Position numbers and translations under genes: made by a program
Origin: Lysobacterales bacterium
Lineage (GTDB): Bacteria > Pseudomonadota > Gammaproteobacteria > Xanthomonadales > SZUA-5
Direction of reading: 5' to 3'
Assembly: GCA_022841325.1 (NCBI GenBank)
Contig: JALHRS010000009.1
Span: forward strand, 1 to 64,000
DNA length: 64,000 bases
Shown here: positions 35,090 to 43,723 of the stretch, piece by piece
Layout: each line of letters opens with the position of its first letter
Position numbering within the stretch: the stretch's first letter is position 1
The notes under the pieces: generated by a model
Told to the model about the DNA's origin: nothing
The model's input: only the letters and a program-made list of their open reading frames with translations
The model's database searches: none

Positions 35090-35223
35090 GGCGTCATTGC
35101 GACCCCGGACTTGATCCGGGGGAAGCAATCCAGGGGCGTACGGCGATACCCTGGATTGCTTCGTCGCTACGCTCCTCGCAAGGACGCGTCAACAACTTAC
35201 GATATGGGTTCATGGAGAGCCGC
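35090..35223. repeat. Family D repeat, copy 2
   Basis: A direct copy of 33894-34029, with identical ends and a changed central segment (GGGCGTACGGCGATACC). Recombination between the copies would excise the rhomboid gene as a circle of about 1.2 kb. Confidence 0.85.
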
Positions 35224-35259
35224 GTGTATCGGACCGACACCGCCTACGGGCGATGAACT

Positions 35260-35332
35260 GTAGGTCGGGCCAGGCGCAGCGTGCCCAACACCAGCGCCCA
35301 TTGTTGGGCACGCTGCGCTTAGCCCAACCTAC
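35260..35332. repeat. Large inverted repeat between rhomboid and topA
   Basis: Arms 35260-35290 and 35302-35332 pair over about 31 bases with a short mismatched stretch (core GCAGCGTGCCCAACA / TGTTGGGCACGCTGC; outer GTAGGT / ACCTAC). It lies before the 3' end of topA and could be a bidirectional 3'-end hairpin. Confidence 0.8.
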
Positions 35333-35387
35333 ATCAACTTGCCGGTCGCGCCGCCAGGCCGCTCCTGCAGGCCGCGGCCAACCGCTC

Positions 35388-37928
35388 TCAGGCGCTCTTC
35401 AGCGTCGGCTTCTTGGCGGCGGTCTTGCGGGCGGCGGTCTTGGTGGCCGCACCCTTCTTGGCCGGCGCCTTCTTGGCGCTGCTGGCTTTCTTGGTTGCGG
35501 CCTTCTTCTTCGCGGGTGCCTTCTTGGCCGGCGCCTTCTCCGCGCCCTCGGCCTTGGCTTTCACCGTTCGGGTCTTCTTCGGCGCTTCGGGCTTGCCGCC
35601 CTTGCGACCGAACTTGCCCTTGCCCTTGGCCGGGGCTGCCGCCAGGATTTCCACGCAATCTGCTTCGGTCAAGGTCTCCGGGGCCACATCCTTGGGGATC
35701 CGGCCATTCTTGTTGCCGTCGGTCACGTAGGGACCGAATTTGCCGCGCAGCACCTGGATGGCGCCATCCTGGAAGCTGCTGATGATCTTGTTGGCCGCTG
35801 CTTCGCGCTTGGCGCGGACCAGCTCCACCGCCTCTTCCAGCCCGATCTCGTAGGGATCCACGCCCGCTGGAATCGAGGCATAGGTGCTGCCAGCCTTGAC
35901 GAAGGGGCCAAAGCGGCCGATGCCCACCGACATCGGCTCGCCATCCGGACTTTCGCCCAGATTTCGCGGAAGCTCGAACAGCTTCAGGGCCTCGGGCAGG
36001 GTGATGCTGTCCATCTTCTGGCCGGCGCGCAAGGACGCGAAGCGCGGCTTGTCTTCGTCGTCCTTGGTGCCGATCTGCACGAAGGGCCCGTAGCGCCCCA
36101 GGCGCACCGAAATTTCCTTGCCGGTCTTCTCGTCGGTACCGAGCACCCGCCCCTGGGTGGCTTCGGCGCGGGTCACCGAGCTTTCCTTCTCGTCGACCAG
36201 GGCCTTGAACGGATCCCAGAATTCGCGCAGCACCGGCACCCAGTCCTTCTCACCGCGGGCCACGGCATCGAGCTCGTCTTCGAGGCGGGCGGTGAATTCG
36301 TAATCGACGTAGCGGGTGAAGTGTCCGGACAGGAACTTGGCCACCACGCGGCCGACGTCGGTGGGCTGGAAGCGCTTCTGCTCCAGGGTCACGTATTCGC
36401 GGGCCAGCAGCACCTGAATGATGCTGGCGTAGGTGGAAGGACGGCCGATGCCGTATTCCTCCAGGGTCTTGACCAGGCTGGCCTCGGTGAAGCGCGGCGG
36501 CGGCTCGGTGAAATGCTGGGCAGCGCGCAGATCGACGAGATCGACCAGCTGACCGATCTCCAGCGGCGGCAGTTTGCTGCCGGGCTCGTCGTCGTCGCTC
36601 TTCTGGTCGCGGCCTTCTTCGTACACTGCCAGGAAGCCGGATTCGACCACCGTGGTGCCGCTGGCGCGCAGCAGATCGCCCTTGCCGGCTTCCAGATCGA
36701 CACTGACCGTGTTCAGCAGCGCCGGGCGCATCTGGCAGGCCACGGTGCGCTTCCAGATCAGTTCGTAGAGCTTGAGCTGATCGGGGGTGAGGTACTTGGC
36801 GATGGATGCCGGGGTGCGCAGGGCGCTGGATGGGCGAATCGCCTCATGGGCTTCCTGGGCGTTCTTGCTCTTGCTCTTGTAGAACTGCGGTGCCGGCGGC
36901 AGCTTGTCCTCGCCGAACTCGCGGACGATGACCTGGCGCAGCTCGGCCAGGGCGTCGTTGGAGAGGCTGACCGAGTCGGTACGCATGTAGGTTATCAGAC
37001 CGATCTGACCGCCCTCGCCCACGTCCACGCCCTCATACAGGCCCTGGGCGATGCGCATGGTGCGCTGGGTGCCGAATCCGAGCTTGCGGGCGGCTTCCTG
37101 CTGCAGCGTCGAGGTGATGAAGGGCGGCGCGGCCCGGCGCTGGCGATCCTTGCGCTGGATGTCGGCAACCTTGAGCGCACCGCTGTCGCTGTTCTTGTGG
37201 GCGCGGGCACCGGCCAGCACGCGCTCGCGCGCCGCGGTGGCCTTGGCCTCGTCGTTGAGGTCGAACTGATCCAGGCGCTGACCGCCGAGCGTGGTCAGCT
37301 TGGCCGAGAAGCCCTGACCGGCGAAGCAATCAGCATCGATGCTCCAGTATTCGCGGGCGATGAAGCGTTCGATCTCTTCCTCGCGCTCGACAATCATGCG
37401 CAGCGCCGGGCTCTGCACGCGGCCGGCCGACAGGCCCCGCTGGACCTTCTTCCACAGCAGCGGCGACAGGTTGAAGCCGACCAGATAGTCCAGCGCGCGG
37501 CGCGCCTGCTGGGCATTGATCAGATCCATCGACAGCTTGCGCGGATGGGCGATGGCTTCCTTGATGGCCTTGGGCGTGATTTCGGCGAAGGTCACGCGAT
37601 GGATGGCGCGATCACCGAGCAGCTTCTTCTCACGCAGGATTTCGTAGACATGCCAGGAGATGGCTTCTCCCTCGCGATCAAGATCGGTGGCGAGGTAGAT
37701 GGCATCGGCCGCCCGCGCCGCTCTGGCGATGGCATCGACGTGTTTCTCGTTGCGGTCGATGACCTCGTAGGCCATGGCGAAATCGTGGTCGGTATCGACC
37801 GAACCGTCCTTGCTCGGCAGATCGCGGACGTGTCCATAGGAAGCCATCACCGCAAAATCCTTGCCCAGGACTTTGTTGATGGTCTTGACCTTCGCCGGCG
37901 ATTCGACGATCAGCAGATTCTTGGCCAT
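35388..37928 (-). CDS. topA: DNA topoisomerase I
   Basis: 846 residues from MAKNLLIVESPAKVKTINKV, the conserved type IA start. The Toprim domain includes YLATDLDREGEAISWH; the active-site Tyr is Y314 in GLITYMRTDSVSLSN. The enzyme relaxes negative supercoils. The C-terminal part has no tetracysteine zinc fingers as in E. coli TopA but repeated beta modules (VRLGRYGPFVQIG, VGIGRFGPFVKAG, VLRGKFGPYVTDG) and then a roughly 80-residue Lys/Ala-rich histone H1-like tail (KKAPAKKKAATKKASSAKK), which should bind DNA non-specifically. Start ATG at 37928 is favoured over 37952. Confidence 0.97.
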   Translation of the reverse strand: MAKNLLIVESPAKVKTINKVLGKDFAVMASYGHVRDLPSKDGSVDTDHDFAMAYEVIDRNEKHVDAIARAARAADAIYLATDLDREGEAISWHVYEILREKKLLGDRAIHRVTFAEITPKAIKEAIAHPRKLSMDLINAQQARRALDYLVGFNLSPLLWKKVQRGLSAGRVQSPALRMIVEREEEIERFIAREYWSIDADCFAGQGFSAKLTTLGGQRLDQFDLNDEAKATAARERVLAGARAHKNSDSGALKVADIQRKDRQRRAAPPFITSTLQQEAARKLGFGTQRTMRIAQGLYEGVDVGEGGQIGLITYMRTDSVSLSNDALAELRQVIVREFGEDKLPPAPQFYKSKSKNAQEAHEAIRPSSALRTPASIAKYLTPDQLKLYELIWKRTVACQMRPALLNTVSVDLEAGKGDLLRASGTTVVESGFLAVYEEGRDQKSDDDEPGSKLPPLEIGQLVDLVDLRAAQHFTEPPPRFTEASLVKTLEEYGIGRPSTYASIIQVLLAREYVTLEQKRFQPTDVGRVVAKFLSGHFTRYVDYEFTARLEDELDAVARGEKDWVPVLREFWDPFKALVDEKESSVTRAEATQGRVLGTDEKTGKEISVRLGRYGPFVQIGTKDDEDKPRFASLRAGQKMDSITLPEALKLFELPRNLGESPDGEPMSVGIGRFGPFVKAGSTYASIPAGVDPYEIGLEEAVELVRAKREAAANKIISSFQDGAIQVLRGKFGPYVTDGNKNGRIPKDVAPETLTEADCVEILAAAPAKGKGKFGRKGGKPEAPKKTRTVKAKAEGAEKAPAKKAPAKKKAATKKASSAKKAPAKKGAATKTAARKTAAKKPTLKSA

Positions 37929-38077
37929 GCGTATAAAAGAGGTGTCCGACAAGGTGTAAAAAGGGCCCGGATGTTAACCGCATTCGCCTGAAGATGTCGC
38001 TCTTGCGGTTTTTGCGGATGTTTTGGGTGCGCCTGCGACCGGGTCGGCCCGGGCTCCTCGTACACCCCGGCCTGCGG

Positions 38078-39409
38078 CTACGGCGCGGGCGCCATCTGCG
38101 CCTGCGGCGCCCGCCACATCAGTCTCAACAGCAGCACGGCGCTGGTGCCCGCGGCCATTACAATCGTCCATCCGGCCCACGCCGGCAGGGCCAGTTCGCC
38201 GAACCACTGGCCACTCAGGGCCAGCGCAGCGCTGAGCCCCAGCCGTGCCAGCTCCAGTGCCAGCCCGAGGCGCTGTCGGGCGGGCTCGGCGCTGATCAGC
38301 AGGCCCAGCGAGACGCTGCCGAGGCTGAGATAGAGGCCGTAAGCCAGCTCCGGCTGCCACGGCAGCCAGGTGGCGACCGCAATCAGATGCACCAGTTGCA
38401 CCGGCAGCAGGGCCATCTGCACCAGGGCATAGACCGGCAGACCCGGCAAGGCCGGGGCGTCAAAGTGCTGGTGCGTGGACAGATCGAAGGCTGGCTTGGG
38501 GTCCAGCTGCGCCGCCCGTGGCGGACGCCAGCCTGGCCGGCGCCACCACAGGCTGAGGCTCTCGCTCCAGCGATCGGCGCGCATCGCGTCCTTGCACAGG
38601 GCCCAGAAACTGTCGAGATTGATCCACAGCGGATTGAAGCTGCGCACCGGCGCGCGAGTGCCGTAGCGCACCGGATCGTCGGCGCGCTCGTCCTCGAAGG
38701 TGCCGAACAGATGATCCCAACACATCAGGATGCCGCCGTAGTTCTTGTCGAGGTAACGCTCGTTGACGCCATGGTGCACGCGATGGTTCGAGGGTGAGCC
38801 GAACCAGCGATCGAATCGGCCGAGGCTGCCGATGCGCTCGGTATGGATCCAGAACTGGTACAGCAGATTCAGCAGCGCCGCCACCGCGTAAACCGCCGGC
38901 GGAAAGCCCAGCAGCGCCAGCGGCAGGGCGAAGACCCAGGTCCACAGATGCATGCTGGCGCTGGGTACGCGCAGCGCCGTGGCCAGATTGAAACGGTCGC
39001 TGGAGTGGTGCACGCCGTGCGAAGCCCACAGCAGATTCCACTCGTGGCCCATGCGGTGCTGCCAGTAATAGGTGAAGTCGTAGAGCAGCAGTCCGAGTAC
39101 CCAGGTCCAGGGACTCGCCGGCGACCATTGCCACAGCGCCAGATGTTCATAGGCCACTGTGTAGATCGCCAGCCGCACCAGGATGGTCGTGGTGCCAAGC
39201 GCACTCATCATGATCGACACCCCGAGGCTGCCGACCGTGTCCTTGATTTCGTAATCGTCGCGCCCCTGACGCCGGCTGATGGCGTAATCCAGGTACACCG
39301 CCAGATAGAAGAAGGGCAGCACGATCGCCGCAATCAGCGCATTGGGACCGATGGAACTAGCGGTGGCCATGGAATCGGCGATGAACGCAGCGGCAGAGGG
39401 CTGGATCAT
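38078..39409 (-). CDS. Sterol desaturase/fatty acid hydroxylase superfamily membrane protein
   Basis: 443 residues with several membrane helices. The three histidine clusters that bind the di-iron centre are present: HRMGHEWN, HGVHHSSDRFN and HRVHHGVNERYLDKN. The NYGGILMCWDHLFGTFEDE stretch is typical of the alkylglycerol monooxygenase-like group. A second membrane portion (about 330-440) follows the catalytic part and is longer than in minimal hydroxylases. The substrate is unknown, probably a lipid. The start at 39409 lacks a strong ribosome binding site; Met at 39370 is an alternative. Divergent from the sialidase-fold gene. Confidence 0.85.
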   Translation of the reverse strand: MIQPSAAAFIADSMATASSIGPNALIAAIVLPFFYLAVYLDYAISRRQGRDDYEIKDTVGSLGVSIMMSALGTTTILVRLAIYTVAYEHLALWQWSPASPWTWVLGLLLYDFTYYWQHRMGHEWNLLWASHGVHHSSDRFNLATALRVPSASMHLWTWVFALPLALLGFPPAVYAVAALLNLLYQFWIHTERIGSLGRFDRWFGSPSNHRVHHGVNERYLDKNYGGILMCWDHLFGTFEDERADDPVRYGTRAPVRSFNPLWINLDSFWALCKDAMRADRWSESLSLWWRRPGWRPPRAAQLDPKPAFDLSTHQHFDAPALPGLPVYALVQMALLPVQLVHLIAVATWLPWQPELAYGLYLSLGSVSLGLLISAEPARQRLGLALELARLGLSAALALSGQWFGELALPAWAGWTIVMAAGTSAVLLLRLMWRAPQAQMAPAP

Positions 39410-39475
39410 GGTGCCACACGGGAAGCCGATGCAGATGCTAACTTGTGCGCCTCGATGACGCGGAGACCAGTGCGG

Positions 39476-40672
39476 ATGCGGCTTTGGATGCTGATCTTGG
39501 GTATGACCCTGCTGGCGGGATCGGCCGACGCCAGGGCACTGGCCTTCGATGGCGGACCGGGCGCGACCACACCATCGCTGGCGGCGGACCCATCGCGCGG
39601 AATCGTGCTCACCTGGCAAACCCGCAGCGGCGATGAAGCCCAGCTCAACTACGCCCTGATGGACGCCGATGGTCGCGAACTGCGGCGCGGGGTCATCGCC
39701 AGTGGCCAGGACTGGTTCGTCAACTGGGCCGACTTTCCCAGTCTGGCGGTGCTCGACACCGGTGACTGGGTGAGCTTCTGGCTGCAGAAATCGGCGCCGG
39801 ACACCTACGCCTACGACATCCGCGTGGTGCGCTCGAGCAATGGTGGCGGGCGCTGGACTGAGCCGGTCACCCCACATCTGGACGGTACCGCGACCGAGCA
39901 TGGCTTTGTTTCGATGCAGCCGCTGCCGGAAGGTAGGGTGCAACTGCTGTGGCTGGATGGCCGCAACAGCGGCGGCGCCGGGCATGGCGACGAGCACGGC
40001 AGCGAGGGGCCGATGAGCCTGCGCTCGGCAGTGCTGGATCGGCGTGGCCGGGTGTTGGAATCGCAGGAGCTGGACGGGCGCGCCTGCAGCTGCTGCCAGA
40101 CCGACAGCGCGGCGCTGGGCGACGAGATCCATGCGGTCTATCGCGATCGCAGCATCAAGGAGATTCGCGACATCGGTCTGTTGCGTCGGAACCCGAACGG
40201 GGAGTGGTCGCGGCCGCAGCGTGCGCACCGGGACAACTGGCAGATCAGTGCCTGTCCGGTCAACGGGCCAGCGATTGCGGCCAGCGGCGAGCAACTGATC
40301 GTGGCCTGGCCCACGCTGGCGCAGGCGCCGATGGCGGTGCGCTACCAGGTTCGCAAGGACACCCGGGTGCGCGCCGAGGCCATCCTGGAGCAGAGTGATG
40401 CGGTGCTCGGTCGGGTCGATGCCAGCCCCGCTGCCGACAACGGTTTCGCGATCAGCTGGATCGGTGCCCACGGCAGCGCTGCCGCGCTCAAGCTCGCCGA
40501 GATCGACCCCAGCGGCGCCATCCGGCGGATCCGGATCATCGCCACGCTGGCGCCCGGGCGCAGCACCGGCAACCCGCGCCTGCTCTGGTACCGAAACGCC
40601 CACTATCTGACCTGGACCGAATCCGCAGGTCCCGGGCAGACCCAGGTGCGGCTGGAGCGGGTGGATCCCTGA
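39476..40672 (+). CDS. Secreted sialidase-fold (BNR-like) protein
   Basis: 398 residues from MRLWMLILGMTLLAGSADA, a signal peptide, with GGAG upstream; an in-frame ATG at 39455 has no ribosome binding site. The mature protein is a predicted beta-propeller with Asp-box-like turns (RSSNGGGRWTEP). Two cysteine motifs stand out, GRACSCCQTDSAAL and ISACPVNGPAIAA, which are shared by a family of proteobacterial proteins annotated as exo-alpha-sialidase without proof of that activity. The clustered cysteines could form disulfides or bind metal. The function is unassigned. Confidence 0.75.
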   Translation: MRLWMLILGMTLLAGSADARALAFDGGPGATTPSLAADPSRGIVLTWQTRSGDEAQLNYALMDADGRELRRGVIASGQDWFVNWADFPSLAVLDTGDWVSFWLQKSAPDTYAYDIRVVRSSNGGGRWTEPVTPHLDGTATEHGFVSMQPLPEGRVQLLWLDGRNSGGAGHGDEHGSEGPMSLRSAVLDRRGRVLESQELDGRACSCCQTDSAALGDEIHAVYRDRSIKEIRDIGLLRRNPNGEWSRPQRAHRDNWQISACPVNGPAIAASGEQLIVAWPTLAQAPMAVRYQVRKDTRVRAEAILEQSDAVLGRVDASPAADNGFAISWIGAHGSAAALKLAEIDPSGAIRRIRIIATLAPGRSTGNPRLLWYRNAHYLTWTESAGPGQTQVRLERVDP

Positions 40673-40673
40673 C

Positions 40674-40705
40674 GGGGCACGGGAGACGGGGCACGGGGCA
40701 GGGGA
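40674..40705. repeat. GGGGCAC heptads one base after a stop codon
   Basis: Units GGGGCAC, GGGAGAC, GGGGCAC, GGGGCAG and GGGG follow the stop of the sialidase-fold gene immediately on its sense strand. Confidence 0.85.
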
Positions 40706-40737
40706 AGAGCAGCGGGACGGTGCGGCGGCTGTCGTAG

Positions 40738-40757
40738 GTTCGGACTTGTCCGGACGC
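40738..40757. repeat. Family B palindrome, single copy
   Basis: GTTCGGACTTGTCCGGACGC, the CCGG variant of the family B core, lies in the spacer between the convergent sialidase-fold and ankyrin genes. Confidence 0.75.
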
Positions 40758-40797
40758 TGTTCCGGCACAGCGCCTTGAGCTTCTGAAATGGCCGCCG

Positions 40798-41472
40798 CTA
40801 GCGTTCCGACAGCTGCCAGCCCTGTCCGTGGTCATAGTCGGAATGGTTGTCGGGATGGATCCGATGCTCGCCGAAACAGAGCAGCCTCAACACGGCCGCC
40901 GGGCGCAGATGCCAGCTGGCCCAGGACAACGGCGTGTCCCCATGGGCATCGCGCGCATCTCGCTCCGCCCCTGCGTCCAGCAACAGCTGGATCAGTTCGG
41001 CATCGGCGAAGGCGGCGGCGCGATGCAAGGGTGTCTCCGCCCGGCAACGGGCGTCGCGCATGAAGGCGCCTGTGGGCGCCTGCTTGCGCGTCGTGGCGTT
41101 CGGGTCGGCGCCTGCAGCCAGCAGCGCGCGCACGATCCGGGCGCGGGTCGGTCGGTTGGCGCGTGACACGGCCAGATGCAGCGCGGTTTCGCCATTGTCC
41201 TCGCGGGCGTGGTTGGCCTTGGCGCCGTGCTCGATCAGGAATTCGCAGAGCTGCCAGTGTCCGTGGAAGGCGGCACCACCCAGATCCAGATTTTCCCCCA
41301 GCTGCGACAGGGATTCGCCGTGCTGAATCAGCACCCGCAGGCCGCTGACGTCACCGAAGTGCGCGCACCACTGCAGCAGCGAGACCCCGTCGATCTGCGC
41401 ATCTGCGCGGCCGCCTGCGGCCAGGTATTCCAGGACCAGATCGGTACGACCTTCGCGAATGCGAGCGAGCAT
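40798..41472 (-). CDS. Ankyrin-repeat protein
   Basis: 224 residues from MLARIREGRTDLVLEYLAAG, after GGAGG. It consists of about six ankyrin repeats, for example EDNGETALHLAVSRANRPTR, ETPLHRAAAFADAELIQLLL and DAGAERDARDAHGDTPLSWA. There is no signal peptide or membrane helix, so it is cytoplasmic. Ankyrin repeats bind protein partners; the partner is unknown. The C-terminus ends in an uncommon His/Asp-rich stretch (HRIHPDNHSDYDHGQ). A start at 41601 is rejected because it adds family A repeat sequence. Confidence 0.85.
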   Translation of the reverse strand: MLARIREGRTDLVLEYLAAGGRADAQIDGVSLLQWCAHFGDVSGLRVLIQHGESLSQLGENLDLGGAAFHGHWQLCEFLIEHGAKANHAREDNGETALHLAVSRANRPTRARIVRALLAAGADPNATTRKQAPTGAFMRDARCRAETPLHRAAAFADAELIQLLLDAGAERDARDAHGDTPLSWASWHLRPAAVLRLLCFGEHRIHPDNHSDYDHGQGWQLSER

Positions 41473-41730
41473 GGGCGCTTCCTCCAGATCGAATGGCCGG
41501 GTCCAGATTGCCACAGGCGGGGCCAATCGGGATCGCCCAAGACCAGGCACCGGCGATCTGATCGCGGATGAATCCGCTCCCACAGGCGAGTGCGCTGGCA
41601 ATCGGAAACCTGTGGACTCTGTCCGCGATCGCTCTGCCTCGATCCGCCGCCGACGCCGCCACCGAAGCAGGCAGACCTGCAGCCTCGCTTCCTTCTAGAC
41701 TGTGCCCCTGATTTTCGGGAGGACACAGCC

Positions 41731-42831
41731 ATGGATAGACGTCAGTTCATACAGGCCGGCGGAGTCGCCGCCACCGCCGGTGCACTCGCCGCCTGCGGCA
41801 GCAGCACGGCACCCACTGCCGCTGCGGGTGCTCAGCCCAGCGCGGCCCCGATACACTGGAAGATGGTCACCTCATGGCCGACCAATTTCCCTGGTCTTGG
41901 CGCCGGTGCCGCACGCCTGGCGGAGATGATCGGACGCATGAGTGGCGGTCGCCTGACGGTCAAGGTCTACGGCGGTGGTGAACTGGTGCCGGCCTTCGAG
42001 GTCTTTGACGCGGTGTCGCAAGGGACGGCGGAAATGGGCCACAGCGGCGCCTATTACTGGAAGGGCAAGGCTGAGGCGACGCAGTTCTTTTCGGCCGTGC
42101 CCTTCGGCATGAACGCCCAGGAAATGAATGGCTGGCTCTACCATGGCGGTGGCCTGGAGTTGTGGCGCGAGCTTTATTCCCGCTTCGATCTGGTGCCCTT
42201 TCCGGCCGGCAACACCGGCGTCCAGCTGGCCGGCTGGTTTCGCAAGGAAATCAACAGCGTGGCCGACCTCAAGGGCCTGAAGATGCGCATCCCGGGCCTC
42301 GGTGGCGAGGTGCTGGCGCGCCTGGGCGGTGCTCCGGTCAACATCCCCGGCGCCGAGCTCTACACCGCGATGCAGACCGGCGCGCTGGATGCCACCGAAT
42401 GGGTGGGGCCGTACAACGATCTGGCCTTCGGCCTGAACAAGGTCGCCGACTACGCCTACTACCCGGGCTGGCAGGAACCCGGGCCGACCCTGGAATGCAC
42501 CGTCAACAAGACCGCCTTCGACGCCCTGCCCGATGATCTCAAGGCCATCGTCGAGGGCGCCTGTCGTGCCATCAATGACGACATGCTGGCCGACTACACC
42601 GCCCAGAACCAGCGCGCGCTGGAGACCCTGATCGAGGCCGGCGTGCAGTTCCGCAAGCTCCCGGACGATGTGCTGGCGGCGCTGCGCGACACCAGCGTAG
42701 CCGTGGTCGCCGAAATCGCTGCGAAGGACGAGTTCACCACCCGCGTCTACGACTCCTATCAGGCCTTCCGCAACAGCGCCAAGCGCTGGCACGAGGTCTC
42801 CGAGGTGGCGTTCTACGCGGCGCGCGGCTGA
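41731..42831 (+). CDS. TRAP transporter solute-binding protein (DctP family)
   Basis: 366 residues from MDRRQFIQAGGVAATAGALA, preceded by GGGAGG. The N-terminus has a twin-arginine motif (RRQFIQ) and a possible lipobox (LAACG). The mature part has DctP features: WKMVTSWPTNFPGLG, GGRLTVKVYGGGELVPAFEV, GMNAQEMNGWLYHGGG and KGLKMRIPGLGGEVLARLG (the ligand-carboxylate Arg). It resembles members that bind keto acids or lactate. The DctQ and DctM membrane subunits are not in the window, so it is an orphan here. A G-rich tract follows its stop. Confidence 0.9.
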   Translation: MDRRQFIQAGGVAATAGALAACGSSTAPTAAAGAQPSAAPIHWKMVTSWPTNFPGLGAGAARLAEMIGRMSGGRLTVKVYGGGELVPAFEVFDAVSQGTAEMGHSGAYYWKGKAEATQFFSAVPFGMNAQEMNGWLYHGGGLELWRELYSRFDLVPFPAGNTGVQLAGWFRKEINSVADLKGLKMRIPGLGGEVLARLGGAPVNIPGAELYTAMQTGALDATEWVGPYNDLAFGLNKVADYAYYPGWQEPGPTLECTVNKTAFDALPDDLKAIVEGACRAINDDMLADYTAQNQRALETLIEAGVQFRKLPDDVLAALRDTSVAVVAEIAAKDEFTTRVYDSYQAFRNSAKRWHEVSEVAFYAARG

Positions 42832-42837
42832 GATTGC

Positions 42838-42965
42838 GGGGGCAGGGGGCACTCGTCGCGGGCGCAGCCCGCTCCCACAGGCTGGGTCGCAGCCCTGTGG
42901 GAGCGGACTCTGTCCGCGATCGCCTTGCAAGACCCGCCTGCCGGCACCTTGATTGCCCCTGCCCG
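42838..42965. repeat. Bracketed spacer: G-rich tract, family A copies, C-rich tract
   Basis: GGGGGCAGGGGGC (42838-42850) follows the solute-binding gene. It is followed by two inverted family A cores around CTCCCACAGGCTGGGTCGCA and CTGTGGGAGCGGACTCTGTC, then GCCCCTGCCCGC (42954-42965), the reverse complement type of the first tract, before trxC. Confidence 0.75.
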
Positions 42966-43006
42966 CACCACCACCTTGTAGTGATCTGACTACTGCGAGC
43001 ACCGTC

Positions 43007-43444
43007 ATGTCCGAGTCCCTGCACATCATCTGTCCGGCCTGCCAGAGCAAGAACCGGGTGCCGCTGGATCGGCTCGAAGCCGCTCCGGTATGCGGGCGCT
43101 GCAAGCAACCGCTGTTCGGCGGCAAGCCGGTGGAAGTCGACAGCGCCGGATTCCGGCGCCTGATCGAGCACTCCGAGCAACCGGTGCTGGTCGATTTCTG
43201 GGCGCCGTGGTGCGGGCCCTGCGTGTCGATGGCGCCGCAGCTGACGGCCGCGACCACCCGGCTGGAGCCGCAGGTGCGCGTGGCCAAGGTCGATATCCAG
43301 GCCCATCAGGACATCGGCGCCGAGTTCCGCATCCAGAGCATCCCGACGCTGGCCTTGTTCCACGGCGGCCGCGAGATTGCCCGCCAGCAGGGCGCGATCG
43401 GCGCCAACGACATCGTCCGTTTTGCGGCCGAGGCGCTGAGCTGA
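43007..43444 (+). CDS. trxC: Thioredoxin 2 with N-terminal zinc ribbon
   Basis: 145 residues. The N-terminal zinc site has C9 and C12 (IICPACQSKNRVP) and C29 and C32 (VCGRCKQPLF), followed by a thioredoxin domain with WCGPC (C69, C72) in LVDFWAPWCGPCVSMAPQL and the cis-Pro loop IQSIPTLALF. This is the layout of TrxC, a cytoplasmic disulfide reductase induced by oxidative stress in enterobacteria. No OxyR site was recognised upstream. Start at 43007 gives the standard N-terminus. Confidence 0.93.
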   Translation: MSESLHIICPACQSKNRVPLDRLEAAPVCGRCKQPLFGGKPVEVDSAGFRRLIEHSEQPVLVDFWAPWCGPCVSMAPQLTAATTRLEPQVRVAKVDIQAHQDIGAEFRIQSIPTLALFHGGREIARQQGAIGANDIVRFAAEALS

Positions 43445-43506
43445 GCTCAGCCTGTTGTTGCAGCGGCTCCGATCCTGTTGCGAAAACCGGTTACCGAGGT
43501 GCGTTG

Positions 43507-43646
43507 CCATCAGAAGCAGGACGCAGAGATCGCAAGGGAAAAGCAGAAAGGACGCTGAGAAGAGCAGAGTCAAGTGACGCGTGGGTCGGCAGACCCGGCA
43601 CATACCAGCTGTGGCCCGAGGCGTCGCGGAAAAAGTCCGCTCCCAC
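43507..43646. repeat. Family G and family A repeats downstream of trxC
   Basis: GCAGGACGCAGAGATCGCAA (43507 onward) is a diverged family G copy. GTCGCGG-AAAAAGT-CCGCTCCCACAG (about 43613-43640) is a family A half. They lie between the convergent trxC gene and the secreted-protein gene at 43724. Confidence 0.6.
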
Positions 43647-43723
43647 AGAAGCGTTGCGCGCCGACACGCCTGCACGTGCGATTGCGTATTCCGACAACCG
43701 ACAAGCAACAACCGCCTCCGCGC

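Larger units (their letters stand above)
35045..35387. other. Repeat-filled spacer between convergent rhomboid and topA
   Basis: 343 bases with no gene. It holds, in order, a G-rich tract, the second family D copy and a large inverted repeat, each listed separately. Confidence 0.8.

Noticed and set aside
35253-37991. 912-residue plus-strand open frame opposite topA
   Set aside because: It is the antisense shadow of a certain topA gene, caused by high third-position GC; it shows no domain.
39410-40768. N-terminal extension of the hydroxylase frame to 40768
   Set aside because: It runs antisense through the sialidase-fold gene and does not resemble hydroxylase sequence; the family start is near 39409.
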